NCBI RefSeq assembly: GCF_014205835.1
Contig: NZ_JACHCQ010000009.1
Location: 86,248 to 150,247, forward strand
Length of the DNA stretch: 64,000 nt
Reading direction: 5' to 3'
Origin: Pedobacter sp. AK013
GTDB lineage: Bacteria; Bacteroidota; Bacteroidia; Sphingobacteriales; Sphingobacteriaceae
Below the pieces are notes generated by a model. That model saw only the letters and a list, made by a program, of their open reading frames with translations. It made no database searches and was not told the origin of the DNA. Made by a program: the position numbers and the translations under genes. Positions 9,040-17,454 of this stretch are shown here, one piece after another. Each line of letters begins with the position of its first letter. The first letter of the stretch is position 1.

Positions 9040-9068
9040 TTTGCTAATAAATAATAAGCCTATCTTTG
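9040..9068 (+). promoter_or_regulatory. Bacteroidota-type promoter of rsmA
   Basis: TTTG at 9040-9043, a 17-bp spacer and TATCTTTG at 9061-9068 match the phylum consensus (TTTG, then TAnnTTTG). Transcription would start near 9075, giving a 5' leader of about 40 nt that contains half of a CCCCT-class repeat (9090-9112). Confidence 0.6.
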
Positions 9069-9089
9069 CTAACAATTTTATTTTTTAAT

Positions 9090-9112
9090 GGCTCCTTTAA
9101 GGGGTTGGGGTT
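9090..9112. repeat. Half of a CCCCT-class repeat directly before the rsmA start
   Basis: GGCTCCTTTAAGGGGTTGGG followed by GTT ends exactly at the ATG. It matches the right arm of the complete inverted element at 19305-19377. It occupies the position of the ribosome-binding site and supplies a G-rich leader. Confidence 0.6.
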
Positions 9113-9898
9113 ATGAGTTTAGTAAAAGCAAAAAAACATCTAGGGCAACATTTTTTAACCGATAAAGGCATCGCTAACCGCATTGTTGAGGCTTTGGTGA
9201 ATACCGATAAATATAATCAGGTTTTAGAGGTGGGGCCGGGGATGGGAATCTTATCTGATTTTTTATTGCAGCGTAAAGATTTAACGACTTATCTAATTGA
9301 TATCGATACCGAATCTTTCCATTTTTTGAATGAAAAATACCCACAACTTGGCGATCGATTGATTAATGGCGATTTTTTAAAACTCGATTTCGACAGCATT
9401 TTTCCAGGACAATTTGCCATTATTGGTAATTTTCCATACAATATCTCATCACAGATTTTATTTAAGATTTTAGATAACCGCCACAAGGTTGTAGAAATGG
9501 TGGGGATGTTTCAGAAAGAAGTTGCCCAACGTTGCGCAGCACCCGCTGGGAACAAAGAGTACGGAATTTTGAGTGTGTTTCTTCAGGCCTATTATAAAAT
9601 TGAATACCTGTTTACGGTTAAACCGGGTACATTTAACCCACCACCAAAAGTACACTCGGCAGTAATCCGTTTAACCAGAAATGAAGTGGAGACTTTAGAT
9701 TGCGATGAAAAATTATTTTGGCGGGTGGTTAAGGCAGGTTTTAACCAGAGGAGAAAGACCTTACGCAATGCGGTTTCTGCAGTAATGCCTAAAGATAAAA
9801 TGGACCATCATATCTACTTTGAAAAACGTGCAGAACAGTTAACCGTGGCCGATTTCGTGACTTTAACGAAGCACGTGAGTAAGTTGATGGAAGCTTAG
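9113..9898 (+). CDS. rsmA: 16S rRNA (adenine1518-N6/adenine1519-N6)-dimethyltransferase
   Basis: Dimethylates two adjacent adenines in the 3'-terminal hairpin of 16S rRNA, a late step of 30S assembly (KsgA). The 261-aa length is normal. Visible are KKHLGQHFL at the N-terminus, the SAM-binding VGPGMGILSDFLL loop (about 43-55), and the catalytic IGNFPYNISSQILFK motif, in which Phe replaces the usual Leu of NLPY. C-terminal FNQRRKTLRNA is the family rRNA-binding motif. It is divergent from pdxA and has a good promoter. The downstream 970 bp hold no gene. Confidence 0.97.
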   Translation: MSLVKAKKHLGQHFLTDKGIANRIVEALVNTDKYNQVLEVGPGMGILSDFLLQRKDLTTYLIDIDTESFHFLNEKYPQLGDRLINGDFLKLDFDSIFPGQFAIIGNFPYNISSQILFKILDNRHKVVEMVGMFQKEVAQRCAAPAGNKEYGILSVFLQAYYKIEYLFTVKPGTFNPPPKVHSAVIRLTRNEVETLDCDEKLFWRVVKAGFNQRRKTLRNAVSAVMPKDKMDHHIYFEKRAEQLTVADFVTLTKHVSKLMEA

Positions 9899-10875
9899 CA
9901 ATCTTTTTGTCATGCTGAGGCACGAAGCATCATCGGGTGCAGGTTTATTCTATCGGTTGGTGTTTCACCGGCCAAAATAGAATTTGGAAATGAGGTTTCA
10001 GTGGTTCTTGGCGGTGTGTAGCCCCGCTTTCGCTTATAGTCCTCGCTGCGCTGCGGGCTATTCCGCTCAATCTGGTTTATAAACAAGGGTTTCTGCACCT
10101 CGCAACCCTAAAGATGGAATGCTGTTTGGCCACCTGGCCCCGGTTGAAGCGTTACCTGCAGCAACGAGGCACGAGGAAGCGTATAAGCGTAAAACGGGAA
10201 GAAACCGAGTGTTTTGTACTACTATTGCGCTCCAAAGAAAGTTATGTATGAGTGTTATATGGTAACATCTAACACCACGAATAAGGGGTTATCCCTATCG
10301 TCATGGTTCCTGTTTCCACATACTATAAAACCTTTTGCCTATCGGTTGGTGTTTCACCGGCCAAAATAGAATTTGGAAATGAGGTTTCAGTGGTTCTTGG
10401 CGGTGTGTAGCCCCGCTTTCGCTTATAGTCCTCGCTGCGCTGCGGGCTATTCCGCTCAATCTGGTTTATAAACAAGAGTTTCTGCACCTCGCAACCCTAA
10501 AGATGGAATGCTGTTTGGCCACCTGGCCCCGGTTGAAGCGTTACCCTGCAGCGGCTAGGTATGAGGAAGCGAAGCGTATAAGCGTAAAACGGGAAGAAAC
10601 CAGGTGTTTTGTACTACTATTGCGCTCCAAAGAAAGTTAAGCATGAGTGTTATATAGTAACATCTAACACCACGAATAAGGGTTTATCGCCATTGTTCAT
10701 GTCTCCACGCACTATAAAGCCTTTTGTCCATCGGTTGGTTTCTTACCGAACGAGATAGCGTCAGAAATGAGCGCCTGGTGGTTTTTGACAGCAATCAGCC
10801 GCTTGTGTTTTCTTGCAAATCCGTGATTATTTTCATTGAATTTCTCCTTTCCTTTGCGACATAATTTTAAACATC
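9899..10875. repeat. Gene-free stretch with a 389-bp unit repeated in tandem (2 copies plus a degenerate third)
   Basis: Unit 1 begins at 9951 and unit 2 at 10340, both with TATCGGTTGGTGTTTCACCG; they are nearly identical across their length with only scattered substitutions and small indels. A third, diverged start appears at about 10729 (TCGGTTGGTTTCTTACCG) and fades by about 10790, again 389 bp on. Each unit contains several fold-back segments: TAGTCCTCGC...GCGGGCTA, GTGTTA...TAACAC and a GC-rich GGCCACCTGGCC. No start-to-stop frame is conserved between the copies. A truncated GTCATGCTGAGG repeat (about 9910-9933) lies before unit 1. The flanking genes are rsmA and a thioredoxin-like gene. 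Confidence 0.85.
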
Positions 10876-11475
10876 ATGGTTAATTACAGCGAAATTTTCA
10901 GCGAACAAGGAATGGATTATCAAACCTATCGTGCATTGATTGATCAACTTCTGTTAGAGGGAAAGGCTACTGGTGACGTAACTTACGACTTGCACTATAC
11001 TAAAATGAATGTGCAAAGAATGAATCGTGTAGATAAGACGATTAGTTTAACCGATGAGTTGATCTCAACCATTAACCAGCTTAAGGGAAATTATAAGTTT
11101 TTGGTGATTACTGAAGGTTGGTGTGGCGATGCTGCACAGATTGTTCCGATATTCAATAAAATCGCAACTGCTTCATTAGGTAAAATTGATCTGAAATTTG
11201 TGCTTAGAGATAAAAATCTACCGCTAATTGATGCACATTTAACCAATGGCGGAAGGGCTATTCCGGTTTTAATTGTGTTAGATGAATCGGCAGATGAGGT
11301 TTTAGGAACTTGGGGTCCAAGACCACAAATTTTGCAGGAACTTTTAAAAGAGTGGAGAAAAGAAAATACTGAAATGCCAATTTTGGCAGAAAAACTTCAT
11401 GGCTGGTATGCCAAAGATAAAACACAGACTACTCAGGCTGGCTTAAATGAACTTTTGAAGGACTTGGAGTTATAA
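10876..11475 (+). CDS. Thioredoxin-like protein (Thioredoxin_9 type) with a single active-site Cys
   Basis: The 199-aa protein has a thioredoxin-like fold: an N-terminal helical part (about 1-65), the strand-turn FLVITEGWCGDAAQ near residue 80, the cis-proline strand GGRAIPVLIVLDE and a C-terminal extension. Instead of CxxC the active site is CGDA, so the resolving cysteine is absent; members of this family are annotated only as thioredoxin-like. It could be a monothiol reductase or a binding protein. No signal peptide is seen, so it should be cytosolic. It stands alone, after the tandem repeat stretch; a weak TTCCTTTG at 10848-10855 may be the -7 element. Confidence 0.8.
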   Translation: MVNYSEIFSEQGMDYQTYRALIDQLLLEGKATGDVTYDLHYTKMNVQRMNRVDKTISLTDELISTINQLKGNYKFLVITEGWCGDAAQIVPIFNKIATASLGKIDLKFVLRDKNLPLIDAHLTNGGRAIPVLIVLDESADEVLGTWGPRPQILQELLKEWRKENTEMPILAEKLHGWYAKDKTQTTQAGLNELLKDLEL

Positions 11476-11570
11476 TCTTATCGTTTCGTTTTAGACGGTC
11501 GTCGCCCTTGACCTGCAGTACAGCGGAAAGCTGCGCAGTAAACAGAGCTTTAAGCGAGCTCACCGAAGGT

Positions 11571-11634
11571 AATTTATTTCAGGGTCTTCTTCTTAAATAG
11601 ATGCTGATTCCGAATCTTCGGGACAGCATAACGT
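11571..11634. repeat. Dispersed palindromic element (GTCATGCTGA class), reverse copy
   Basis: Reading the minus strand from 11634, the sequence starts CGTTATGCTGTCCCGAAG, continues through CAGCATCTATTTAAGAAGAAG and ends ACCCTGAAATAAATT, which aligns with the copy at 2532-2597. It lies between two convergent genes (thioredoxin-like and clpS). Confidence 0.65.
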
Positions 11635-11660
11635 TAGGACAAAATAAAAACTGCTCTAGT

Positions 11661-11942
11661 TTAATCAACAGAAACAGTCAGGCCTTCCTGCTGTAAAATT
11701 TTACGGTAAACTTCCATCTCGGTAAATGAGCCTTCCAAAACAGGACATTTCCCATCATTATGTACTTTCCAGGCAATTTTTTCGGCTTGCGATTCGTTAT
11801 AATCGAGGTATTTCATCATGCAGTAAATCACATGATCGAAAGTATTGATATCGTCATTCCACAAAATAAGGCGATGTACGGTTTTTAGGGAGGTTAAAAT
11901 TTCTTCGAGCGTAAAGGTCTCTTCTTTAGTTTCTGTAGACAT
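11661..11942 (-). CDS. clpS: ATP-dependent Clp protease adaptor ClpS
   Basis: Delivers N-degron substrates to the ClpAP-type protease by binding the N-terminal domain of the Clp ATPase. The 93-aa protein has the ClpS core: LILWNDDINTFDHVIYCM (about 26-43), with the conserved N-D-D/N residues of the degron pocket, and the later KVHNDGKCPVLEGSFTEME segment that replaces the usual VH..G.A motif. The length is close to E. coli ClpS. The gene is alone on the minus strand; clpA is not in this window. Confidence 0.93.
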   Translation of the reverse strand: MSTETKEETFTLEEILTSLKTVHRLILWNDDINTFDHVIYCMMKYLDYNESQAEKIAWKVHNDGKCPVLEGSFTEMEVYRKILQQEGLTVSVD

Positions 11943-12124
11943 GATGCAAAAATAACTATTTTTATGTAAGATGTAATAGGTAAAATGGATGATAATCTGA
12001 CTTATATCTAAATATCTGCTCTTGGATTTATAATTTCATTGTTCAGTGGATTGTATTTTTGATTAAATAAAGTCCGTACTACACGTTACATCGTACATTT
12101 TACATATTCTTCCGCCTCTTTTAA

Positions 12125-12132
12125 TACATTTG
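12125..12132 (+). promoter_or_regulatory. -7 element before the stand-alone FabH-like gene
   Basis: TACATTTG matches TAnnTTTG exactly, 26 bp upstream of the ATG at 12159. No clear TTTG lies at the correct distance upstream, so the promoter call rests on the -7 box only. Confidence 0.35.
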
Positions 12133-12158
12133 CTAACCAAATAATAATAAATACAAGT

Positions 12159-13205
12159 ATGCACCAATCTAAAATAGCCGGAATAGGTTACTACGTTCCG
12201 AAAAATGTATATACCAACGATGATTTAAGCCGTTTTATGGATACCAACGATGCTTGGATTCAGGAGCGCACGGGTATTAAAGAACGTCGTTTTGCCGACC
12301 GGAATGAAGAAACCACCACTACAATGGGTATCGAGGCCGCTAAAATTGCGATAGAAAGGGCAGGGATTACAGCTAAGGATGTCGATTTTATTGTTTTTGC
12401 CACGCTCAGCCCTGATTATTATTTCCCTGGATGTGGTGTATTGCTACAGCGAGAAATGGGCATGGGCGAGATCGGTGCTTTAGATATCCGGAATCAATGT
12501 TCTGGTTTTGTTTACGCACTTTCGGTGGCCGATCAGTTTGTGAAAACCGGCATGTATAAAAATGTGCTGGTGGTAGGAAGCGAAAAACATTCTTTTGCCA
12601 TGGATTTTGAAACCCGTAGCCGTAATGTATCGGTGATTTTTGGCGATGGAGCCGGTGCTCTTGTATTACAACCGACAGACGAAGCCGGTAAAGGGATTTT
12701 AAGCACACATTTACATAGCGATGGTGCCGATGCCGAAATTCTAGCGATGTACTATCCGGGTTCCCATGCCAATAAATGGTTAAAAGATAAACCAGCCTAT
12801 CCGGAGCAGGAATTGGGTGGCTTGTTTATGACACCTGAAATTTTAGAAAGTGGCGCAGCTTTGCCCTATATGGATGGACCCGCGGTTTTTAAAAAGGCAG
12901 TTGTAAAATTTCCTGAAGTAATTAAAGAAGCTTTAGCCGCAAATAATTTAACGGAGAAAGATATTGATATGTTGGTGCCGCATCAGGCCAATTTGCGTAT
13001 CAGCCAGTATGTGCAACAGTTGTTGGGCCTAAATGATGACCAGGTTTTTAATAATATCCAAAAATATGGCAATACTACGGCCGCTTCTGTTCCTATTGCC
13101 TTATGCGAAGCCTGGGAGGCGGGCAAAATTAAAGATGGTGATCTGGTGTGCCTTGCCGCATTCGGATCTGGCTTTACCTGGGCAAGCGCGCTGATTAGGT
13201 GGTAG
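12159..13205 (+). CDS. Second beta-ketoacyl-ACP synthase III family protein
   Basis: FabH-like condensing enzyme, 348 aa. The complete catalytic set is visible: Cys in NQCSGFVYALS, His in VPHQANLRIS, Asn in QKYGNTTAASVP, and the N-terminal [15 protein letters not shown] motif. It is longer than the operon FabH (3239-4237), with an insert around residues 190-235 (YPGSHANKWLKDKPAY...). It is monocistronic, far from acc/plsX genes, so it is likely to have another acyl-CoA preference (branched or special fatty acids, or polyene-type pigment start units). The substrate cannot be read from the sequence. Confidence 0.88.
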   Translation: MHQSKIAGIGYYVPKNVYTNDDLSRFMDTNDAWIQERTGIKERRFADRNEETTTTMGIEAAKIAIERAGITAKDVDFIVFATLSPDYYFPGCGVLLQREMGMGEIGALDIRNQCSGFVYALSVADQFVKTGMYKNVLVVGSEKHSFAMDFETRSRNVSVIFGDGAGALVLQPTDEAGKGILSTHLHSDGADAEILAMYYPGSHANKWLKDKPAYPEQELGGLFMTPEILESGAALPYMDGPAVFKKAVVKFPEVIKEALAANNLTEKDIDMLVPHQANLRISQYVQQLLGLNDDQVFNNIQKYGNTTAASVPIALCEAWEAGKIKDGDLVCLAAFGSGFTWASALIRW

Positions 13206-13281
13206 GCTTTGGTTTAGGGTTTAGGGAAAATAGCCAAGCAAGCTAGGATAAAATAATAAAGGTTAACTCAATACTATAAGT

Positions 13282-13320
13282 TCCTCATTTCGAGCGAAGA
13301 GCAACGAAGTCGAGAAACCT
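13282..13320. repeat. Dispersed GTCATTTCGA-class repeat, partial
   Basis: TCCTCATTTCGAGCGAAGAG followed by CAACGAAGTCGAGAAACC matches the left half of the complete element at 34548-34653. It lies in the spacer between two convergent genes. Confidence 0.6.
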
Positions 13321-13370
13321 ATTAAATTAGATAAGTGTTGTGCTGTAAAGTTTCACTGTTTTATGTTTTT

Positions 13371-13429
13371 ACCATTAAGGAGTTAAGGACATTAAGGTTT
13401 TATCGCATGGTCCTTAACTTCTTAATGGT
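13371..13429. terminator. Long stem-loop between convergent genes
   Basis: ACCATTAAGGAGTTAAGGAC at 13371-13390 pairs with GTCCTTAACTTCTTAATGGT at 13410-13429 over 20 bases with one mismatch; the loop is 19 bases. It separates the FabH-like gene (plus) from the large lipoprotein gene (minus), so it can serve as terminator on both strands. It lacks a strong T-run after the stem on either strand. Confidence 0.5.
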
Positions 13430-13438
13430 TAAATGTGC

Positions 13439-15892
13439 TTATTGCGTTCTAGGTTTAATAAAATCTCCTAGATAACTACATTCACCTGCTGCAACGGCAT
13501 AAAAAGGCGTTTTTGCGTAATTAAATCTTAACTCTTTAAGATAAGGATTGTTATAATTAGCCTTGATGAAGTTTCTCCATTTCACATCTTTTTTATCGTA
13601 GTAATAAAACGATAGCGGGTTAGCATTCATGATGATCTGTTTCTGCAAACATTTAGCCAGCATAAAAGTACATTTTGCCTTAAAATCAGCATTAGTGCTT
13701 AATGCCCTGGCTTTTAAATACCAGGCTTTTGCCGTTTGCGCTTTTTTATAATCGCCATCGTATACATATTTTGCCGGGTTACTATTGTCGTAAGATGACC
13801 AATCGTAGCTGATCAGGAACCAACTGTTGCCAAAATAACCTGTTTGATAAACAGCGTTGGCCATTTTATAATAATAAAGCGCTGCATTCTTTTTATCACT
13901 AATGGATAATTTCTGCAAACGGAGCATTTCTGCTGCAAAAGCCTTTTTGGTAATTGATGCTTTAGCAGTTACATATTTTTTTGGATAGTCATTTATCGTT
14001 TCGATAAAGGGATTAGCATAAAGTTTTGCATTGGATTCATCTCCGTACCAATTCTCTGGATTGAAGTATTTGTAGCTTGCCGAAACCTTTGCGAACATTT
14101 GAACAGCCTTATTGTATTGGTGTGTACGCAAATAAGTTGTACCAAAAAGCTCGTAAAAATCATCGTTTTTGAGTTGGTTTAAAGCCGAAGCCAACAAAGC
14201 GGAGACATCATTGCCTGTTGCTTTTGTTTTATAAACCGCTAAGTCCTGCATACTTTTCGGACTCAAGTAGTTCTGCCAAAAAGCGATGCTTTGGTAACTC
14301 ATATTCTGGAAAAGCGAATTCTCTTTTAACGTTTTGTATTCCAGGTCGCCTTTAACCATTGCTAAAGCTGCTTTTGCCGTATCGCCCATATTCAAATAAG
14401 CTGGAGCTAATATCTGCTGATAAAAGTTTCTGGTAGTTCTGCTAAATCGTTTACTGGCACGATCGGCATCATAATAATAGGGACCATTCGGTTGGTTACT
14501 GTTTTCAGCGAAACGTTTTTCATCAAGCCATTTTAAGGTTGGCAATAAATCGTTTTCATTAAACGGATTGCCTTTTTTGATGTTTTTTGCCTTGATCAAT
14601 AAATCGGTAATGCGGTATTGGTCGCGTAATCTTTCTGGTAATTTATCGGGCTTTAATATGGCCAGGTAATTGGTGGCCAAGAAATCTTTATTCTCCATCC
14701 ATGATAAATAAGCTGCAGTTAACGTACCCAGTTCAGGTTGTGGATATTTCTTCTCAGTAGCCAGTTTTACAGCAAAATTCCTGATTTCATTCAGGTGTTT
14801 TAAGTTAATGTTTTTTAAACTGTCTTTATATTTAGGATTGCCGTTATCCGAAAAGTAATAATTATAACCAATTTTGGCTATGTCATTTGCTTCGATAAGA
14901 TCTTGCTCTAATTTATTTACTTCGCGCACCAATAGTGTACCGTTGAGCTGGCTTTTGGGTTCGTACTGGTAAACTTTATTTAAGCTTTCTATACCCGAAT
15001 CGGCATTGCCAAATCCGTTTATGGCCCATATATTGGCTTTCTCGTTATTGGTTTTTGCATATTTTAATGCACCATTAACGGGCGAGCTGGTATAGTAATA
15101 ATTTTTATAGGCCTGTACTCTTCGCTCAGGATTACCTGCAAAAACCTTGGAGAATAAAAAGGCCGATTCTTCAGGGTTGCCCAACCGGCGGGTTGATCCG
15201 GCATAGAGTGCCAAAGCCCAACCCTTAACAGAACTGTTTAACCTGCTGGTTTTAATGTACTTCTCGTAAGTTGATTTACTTTCAGTATGGTTGCCTGCAA
15301 AATGGAACATCCGTTCTGATTGATATGCATAACGGAGTTTAAGGAAATCATCTTTTTCAGCTTCCGTTAATCTTAAGGCTTCTTTTGCCTTTGATTCCAT
15401 CGTTGTGGTATCGCGTGGTTTTGGGTCCCAAAGACTGAAATCTACATTGGCTAAAGGTTCGCAGCTTTTGGCGAATTGATAGTATTTTAAAGATGCTTTA
15501 CGTTTACCCAAAGCCTGGATAAAACTGTTTTGTTGTAAGCTATCGGGTAATTGTGAAATGTTGCCGTCAAAATTTACCAGTTTTACATCAGTGGCACTGT
15601 CTGTTTTGTACATTACTTTTAGCACATCCTCTTTTTTAACATTGAGGTATTTTGCCCATTCATTACTGTTGATATCGGGCTCACTTTCTATATCCGTCTC
15701 ACTGTTGAGGTAAGCCATCTGGTTGTAGGCAAATGGCGAATATTCATCACCTTCAATATTGTTGTGGAAATAAGAAACATAATAATCATAGGGATCTATC
15801 TCACCTCCACAGGCAAGATTTACAGCAATCTCGCCGAAAAAAGTAATCAGGAATACACTAAAAATTAGCGATAATTTTTTGAACGTCGTCAT
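13439..15892 (-). CDS. Large predicted lipoprotein of unknown function (817 aa)
   Basis: No family with a known role is recognised. A hydrophobic signal segment (about 7-25) ends in NLACGGE, a lipobox-like sequence with Cys 28, so the protein is likely a lipoprotein. The mature part is almost wholly helical with repeated Ala/Leu/Tyr pairs spaced as in TPR-like helical hairpins (for example around 210-260, 400-430, 490-520 and 590-620), suggesting a solenoid scaffold. Its start overlaps the end of the upstream lipoprotein gene by 35 bp in another frame, so the two are translationally coupled and probably act together. Similar proteins beginning with CGGE.DPYDYY seem to be recurrent in Bacteroidota, from memory and unverified. 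Confidence 0.75.
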   Translation of the reverse strand: MTTFKKLSLIFSVFLITFFGEIAVNLACGGEIDPYDYYVSYFHNNIEGDEYSPFAYNQMAYLNSETDIESEPDINSNEWAKYLNVKKEDVLKVMYKTDSATDVKLVNFDGNISQLPDSLQQNSFIQALGKRKASLKYYQFAKSCEPLANVDFSLWDPKPRDTTTMESKAKEALRLTEAEKDDFLKLRYAYQSERMFHFAGNHTESKSTYEKYIKTSRLNSSVKGWALALYAGSTRRLGNPEESAFLFSKVFAGNPERRVQAYKNYYYTSSPVNGALKYAKTNNEKANIWAINGFGNADSGIESLNKVYQYEPKSQLNGTLLVREVNKLEQDLIEANDIAKIGYNYYFSDNGNPKYKDSLKNINLKHLNEIRNFAVKLATEKKYPQPELGTLTAAYLSWMENKDFLATNYLAILKPDKLPERLRDQYRITDLLIKAKNIKKGNPFNENDLLPTLKWLDEKRFAENSNQPNGPYYYDADRASKRFSRTTRNFYQQILAPAYLNMGDTAKAALAMVKGDLEYKTLKENSLFQNMSYQSIAFWQNYLSPKSMQDLAVYKTKATGNDVSALLASALNQLKNDDFYELFGTTYLRTHQYNKAVQMFAKVSASYKYFNPENWYGDESNAKLYANPFIETINDYPKKYVTAKASITKKAFAAEMLRLQKLSISDKKNAALYYYKMANAVYQTGYFGNSWFLISYDWSSYDNSNPAKYVYDGDYKKAQTAKAWYLKARALSTNADFKAKCTFMLAKCLQKQIIMNANPLSFYYYDKKDVKWRNFIKANYNNPYLKELRFNYAKTPFYAVAAGECSYLGDFIKPRTQ

Positions 15893-16901
15893 AGGTAAAG
15901 TGTTTTAATAGGTCGGTGTCTAAATGGTAGAAAATAAGATTCCGGTCTCTGTGGGCTAAATATCGGGATAAAAATTTAGAGGTGGCAAGTAAATCTTTTG
16001 AAGAAACCTGTTCCCATCTTACCACGTCGCCCTGTTTTAACCCCGCGGCAGGATAATCTATAAGTAGATTGTAAAGGATGGAATTTTCCCGCTGTTTGAA
16101 AAGCTTTTTATCCTCAATCTCTGTTTTGCCGATCCGTTTGGAAATACCTGCATATTGCCCGTTCCTGAATACCACTGCCCATTCAAAAATGGGTAAGGCA
16201 ACATCAAGTGGCAAGGGATATTGCTCAAGGTAATCTTTTAGGTAAAGATCCATTTCGTGCTGGTCCAATATAGAGTTCTGCTCGCCATATTTACGCAGGT
16301 TGCCCATATTATAACACATTAATATCGCTTTTTCTGCTGGTGGTACACCGCTTGATACAATATTTTTAACCTGATGCAGACGGAGCGTTACCGATATCGT
16401 TTTACCCTTTAGAAGTGCATTGGCCTTTAATTGTTCAAGAAATTTGAAATACCTGTTTCGTGTGCTTTTTGTCCAATCACAATCAATCTGAAGTTCATAA
16501 TAATTTTGTTTCCCAGCCTGTTTTACCTTTGCGGCAACAAATTTGGCAATGCGATCAGCCATCACCATAGTCTGTGTGGTATCTATCTTATTAAAAAGCT
16601 GGTTAACAATAAATACGACCGGTATAATATCGGTTTGTTTAGGTATAGGATCCGAAAATTTAATTGGCGAAATGGGCACAGGCAGTTGAAGATCGGGGTT
16701 AAAATCTACATCCATTATCCGTACGTATAAAGATTTTGATTTAAACTGATCGAGATAAGCAGTTTCTGCTTTTTTATTCTGATAATCTGTTCTCCAATAA
16801 TAAAAAGTAGGATTTATGGCGGATTTTTGTTTACAGCCAAAGAAGAGAAATACAGAAATCACTAAAATACCTATCTTGCGCATATCAATTTTATTGAGCA
16901 A
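15858..16901 (-). CDS. Predicted lipoprotein, TIM-barrel-like (DUF3142-like)
   Basis: The 347-aa product has a lipoprotein signal (ILVISVFLFFGC, Cys 23). The start is either the ATG at 16901 or the ATG at codon 7. The mature part begins TFYYWRTDY and contains alternating strand/helix blocks, with YVRIMDVDF, DIIPVVFIVNQLF and ELQIDCDWTKSTRNRYFKFL, the last resembling the acidic strand of sugar-hydrolase-like barrels grouped as DUF3142. Function is unknown; a carbohydrate-related role is only a guess. The gene overlaps the 817-aa lipoprotein gene by 35 bp and is divergent from dtd with 11 bp between starts, so both promoters must overlap the coding ends. Confidence 0.7.
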   Translation of the reverse strand: MLNKIDMRKIGILVISVFLFFGCKQKSAINPTFYYWRTDYQNKKAETAYLDQFKSKSLYVRIMDVDFNPDLQLPVPISPIKFSDPIPKQTDIIPVVFIVNQLFNKIDTTQTMVMADRIAKFVAAKVKQAGKQNYYELQIDCDWTKSTRNRYFKFLEQLKANALLKGKTISVTLRLHQVKNIVSSGVPPAEKAILMCYNMGNLRKYGEQNSILDQHEMDLYLKDYLEQYPLPLDVALPIFEWAVVFRNGQYAGISKRIGKTEIEDKKLFKQRENSILYNLLIDYPAAGLKQGDVVRWEQVSSKDLLATSKFLSRYLAHRDRNLIFYHLDTDLLKHFTYDDVQKIIANF

Positions 16902-16912
16902 AAGTATACAAA

Positions 16913-17365
16913 ATGCGGGCAGTTTTACAAAGGGTTACACAGGCAAATTGCACAGTTGATGGAGAAATAACTGGGGCAATCGAAAATGGATTTTTGGTGT
17001 TATTGGGTATTGAAGATGCAGATACACAGGAAGATCTGGATTGGCTGGCGCAGAAAATTATCGGTATGCGTGTTTTTGGTGATGAAAACGGGATGATGAA
17101 TAAAGCACTTGCTGATGTTGGAGGCGATATCTTACTGATTAGTCAGTTTACCTTATTTGCATCTACAAAAAAGGGAAACCGCCCGGGTTTTATAAGGGCT
17201 GCACGACCGGATGTGGCCATTCCGCTTTACGAAAAAATGATCGAAAAGCTATCGGCTTTATTAGGTAAAAAAGTAAAAACCGGAATTTTTGGAGCTGATA
17301 TGAAAATTGCACTACTAAACGATGGGCCGGTTACGATATTGATTGATACAAAAGATAAGGAATAG
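16913..17365 (+). CDS. dtd: D-aminoacyl-tRNA deacylase
   Basis: Hydrolyses D-amino acids wrongly attached to tRNA, and glycine from tRNA-Ala. The 150-aa length is standard. The two signature motifs are present: SQFTLFA (near residue 80) and NDGPVTILID near the C-terminus (GPxT motif of the cross-subunit cis-Pro). The N-terminus MRAVLQRVTQANCTV is also typical. The ATG lies only 11 bp from the start of the divergent lipoprotein gene. Confidence 0.96.
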   Translation: MRAVLQRVTQANCTVDGEITGAIENGFLVLLGIEDADTQEDLDWLAQKIIGMRVFGDENGMMNKALADVGGDILLISQFTLFASTKKGNRPGFIRAARPDVAIPLYEKMIEKLSALLGKKVKTGIFGADMKIALLNDGPVTILIDTKDKE

Positions 17366-17454
17366 TTAAAATTAAAAGTACAGCGTAACTTATTTGATTA
17401 AAAGCTGTCAAAATTCATAACTGATCTATTTCAATAAAATTTGCAATAACTAAT

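Noticed and set aside
9910..10098. 62-residue minus-strand frame in the tandem repeat
   Set aside because: It is not kept through the second repeat unit as a start-to-stop frame and has no recognisable content.
9951..10790. CRISPR or satellite array
   Set aside because: Only two full units of 389 bp without spacers; no cas genes. CRISPR is excluded.
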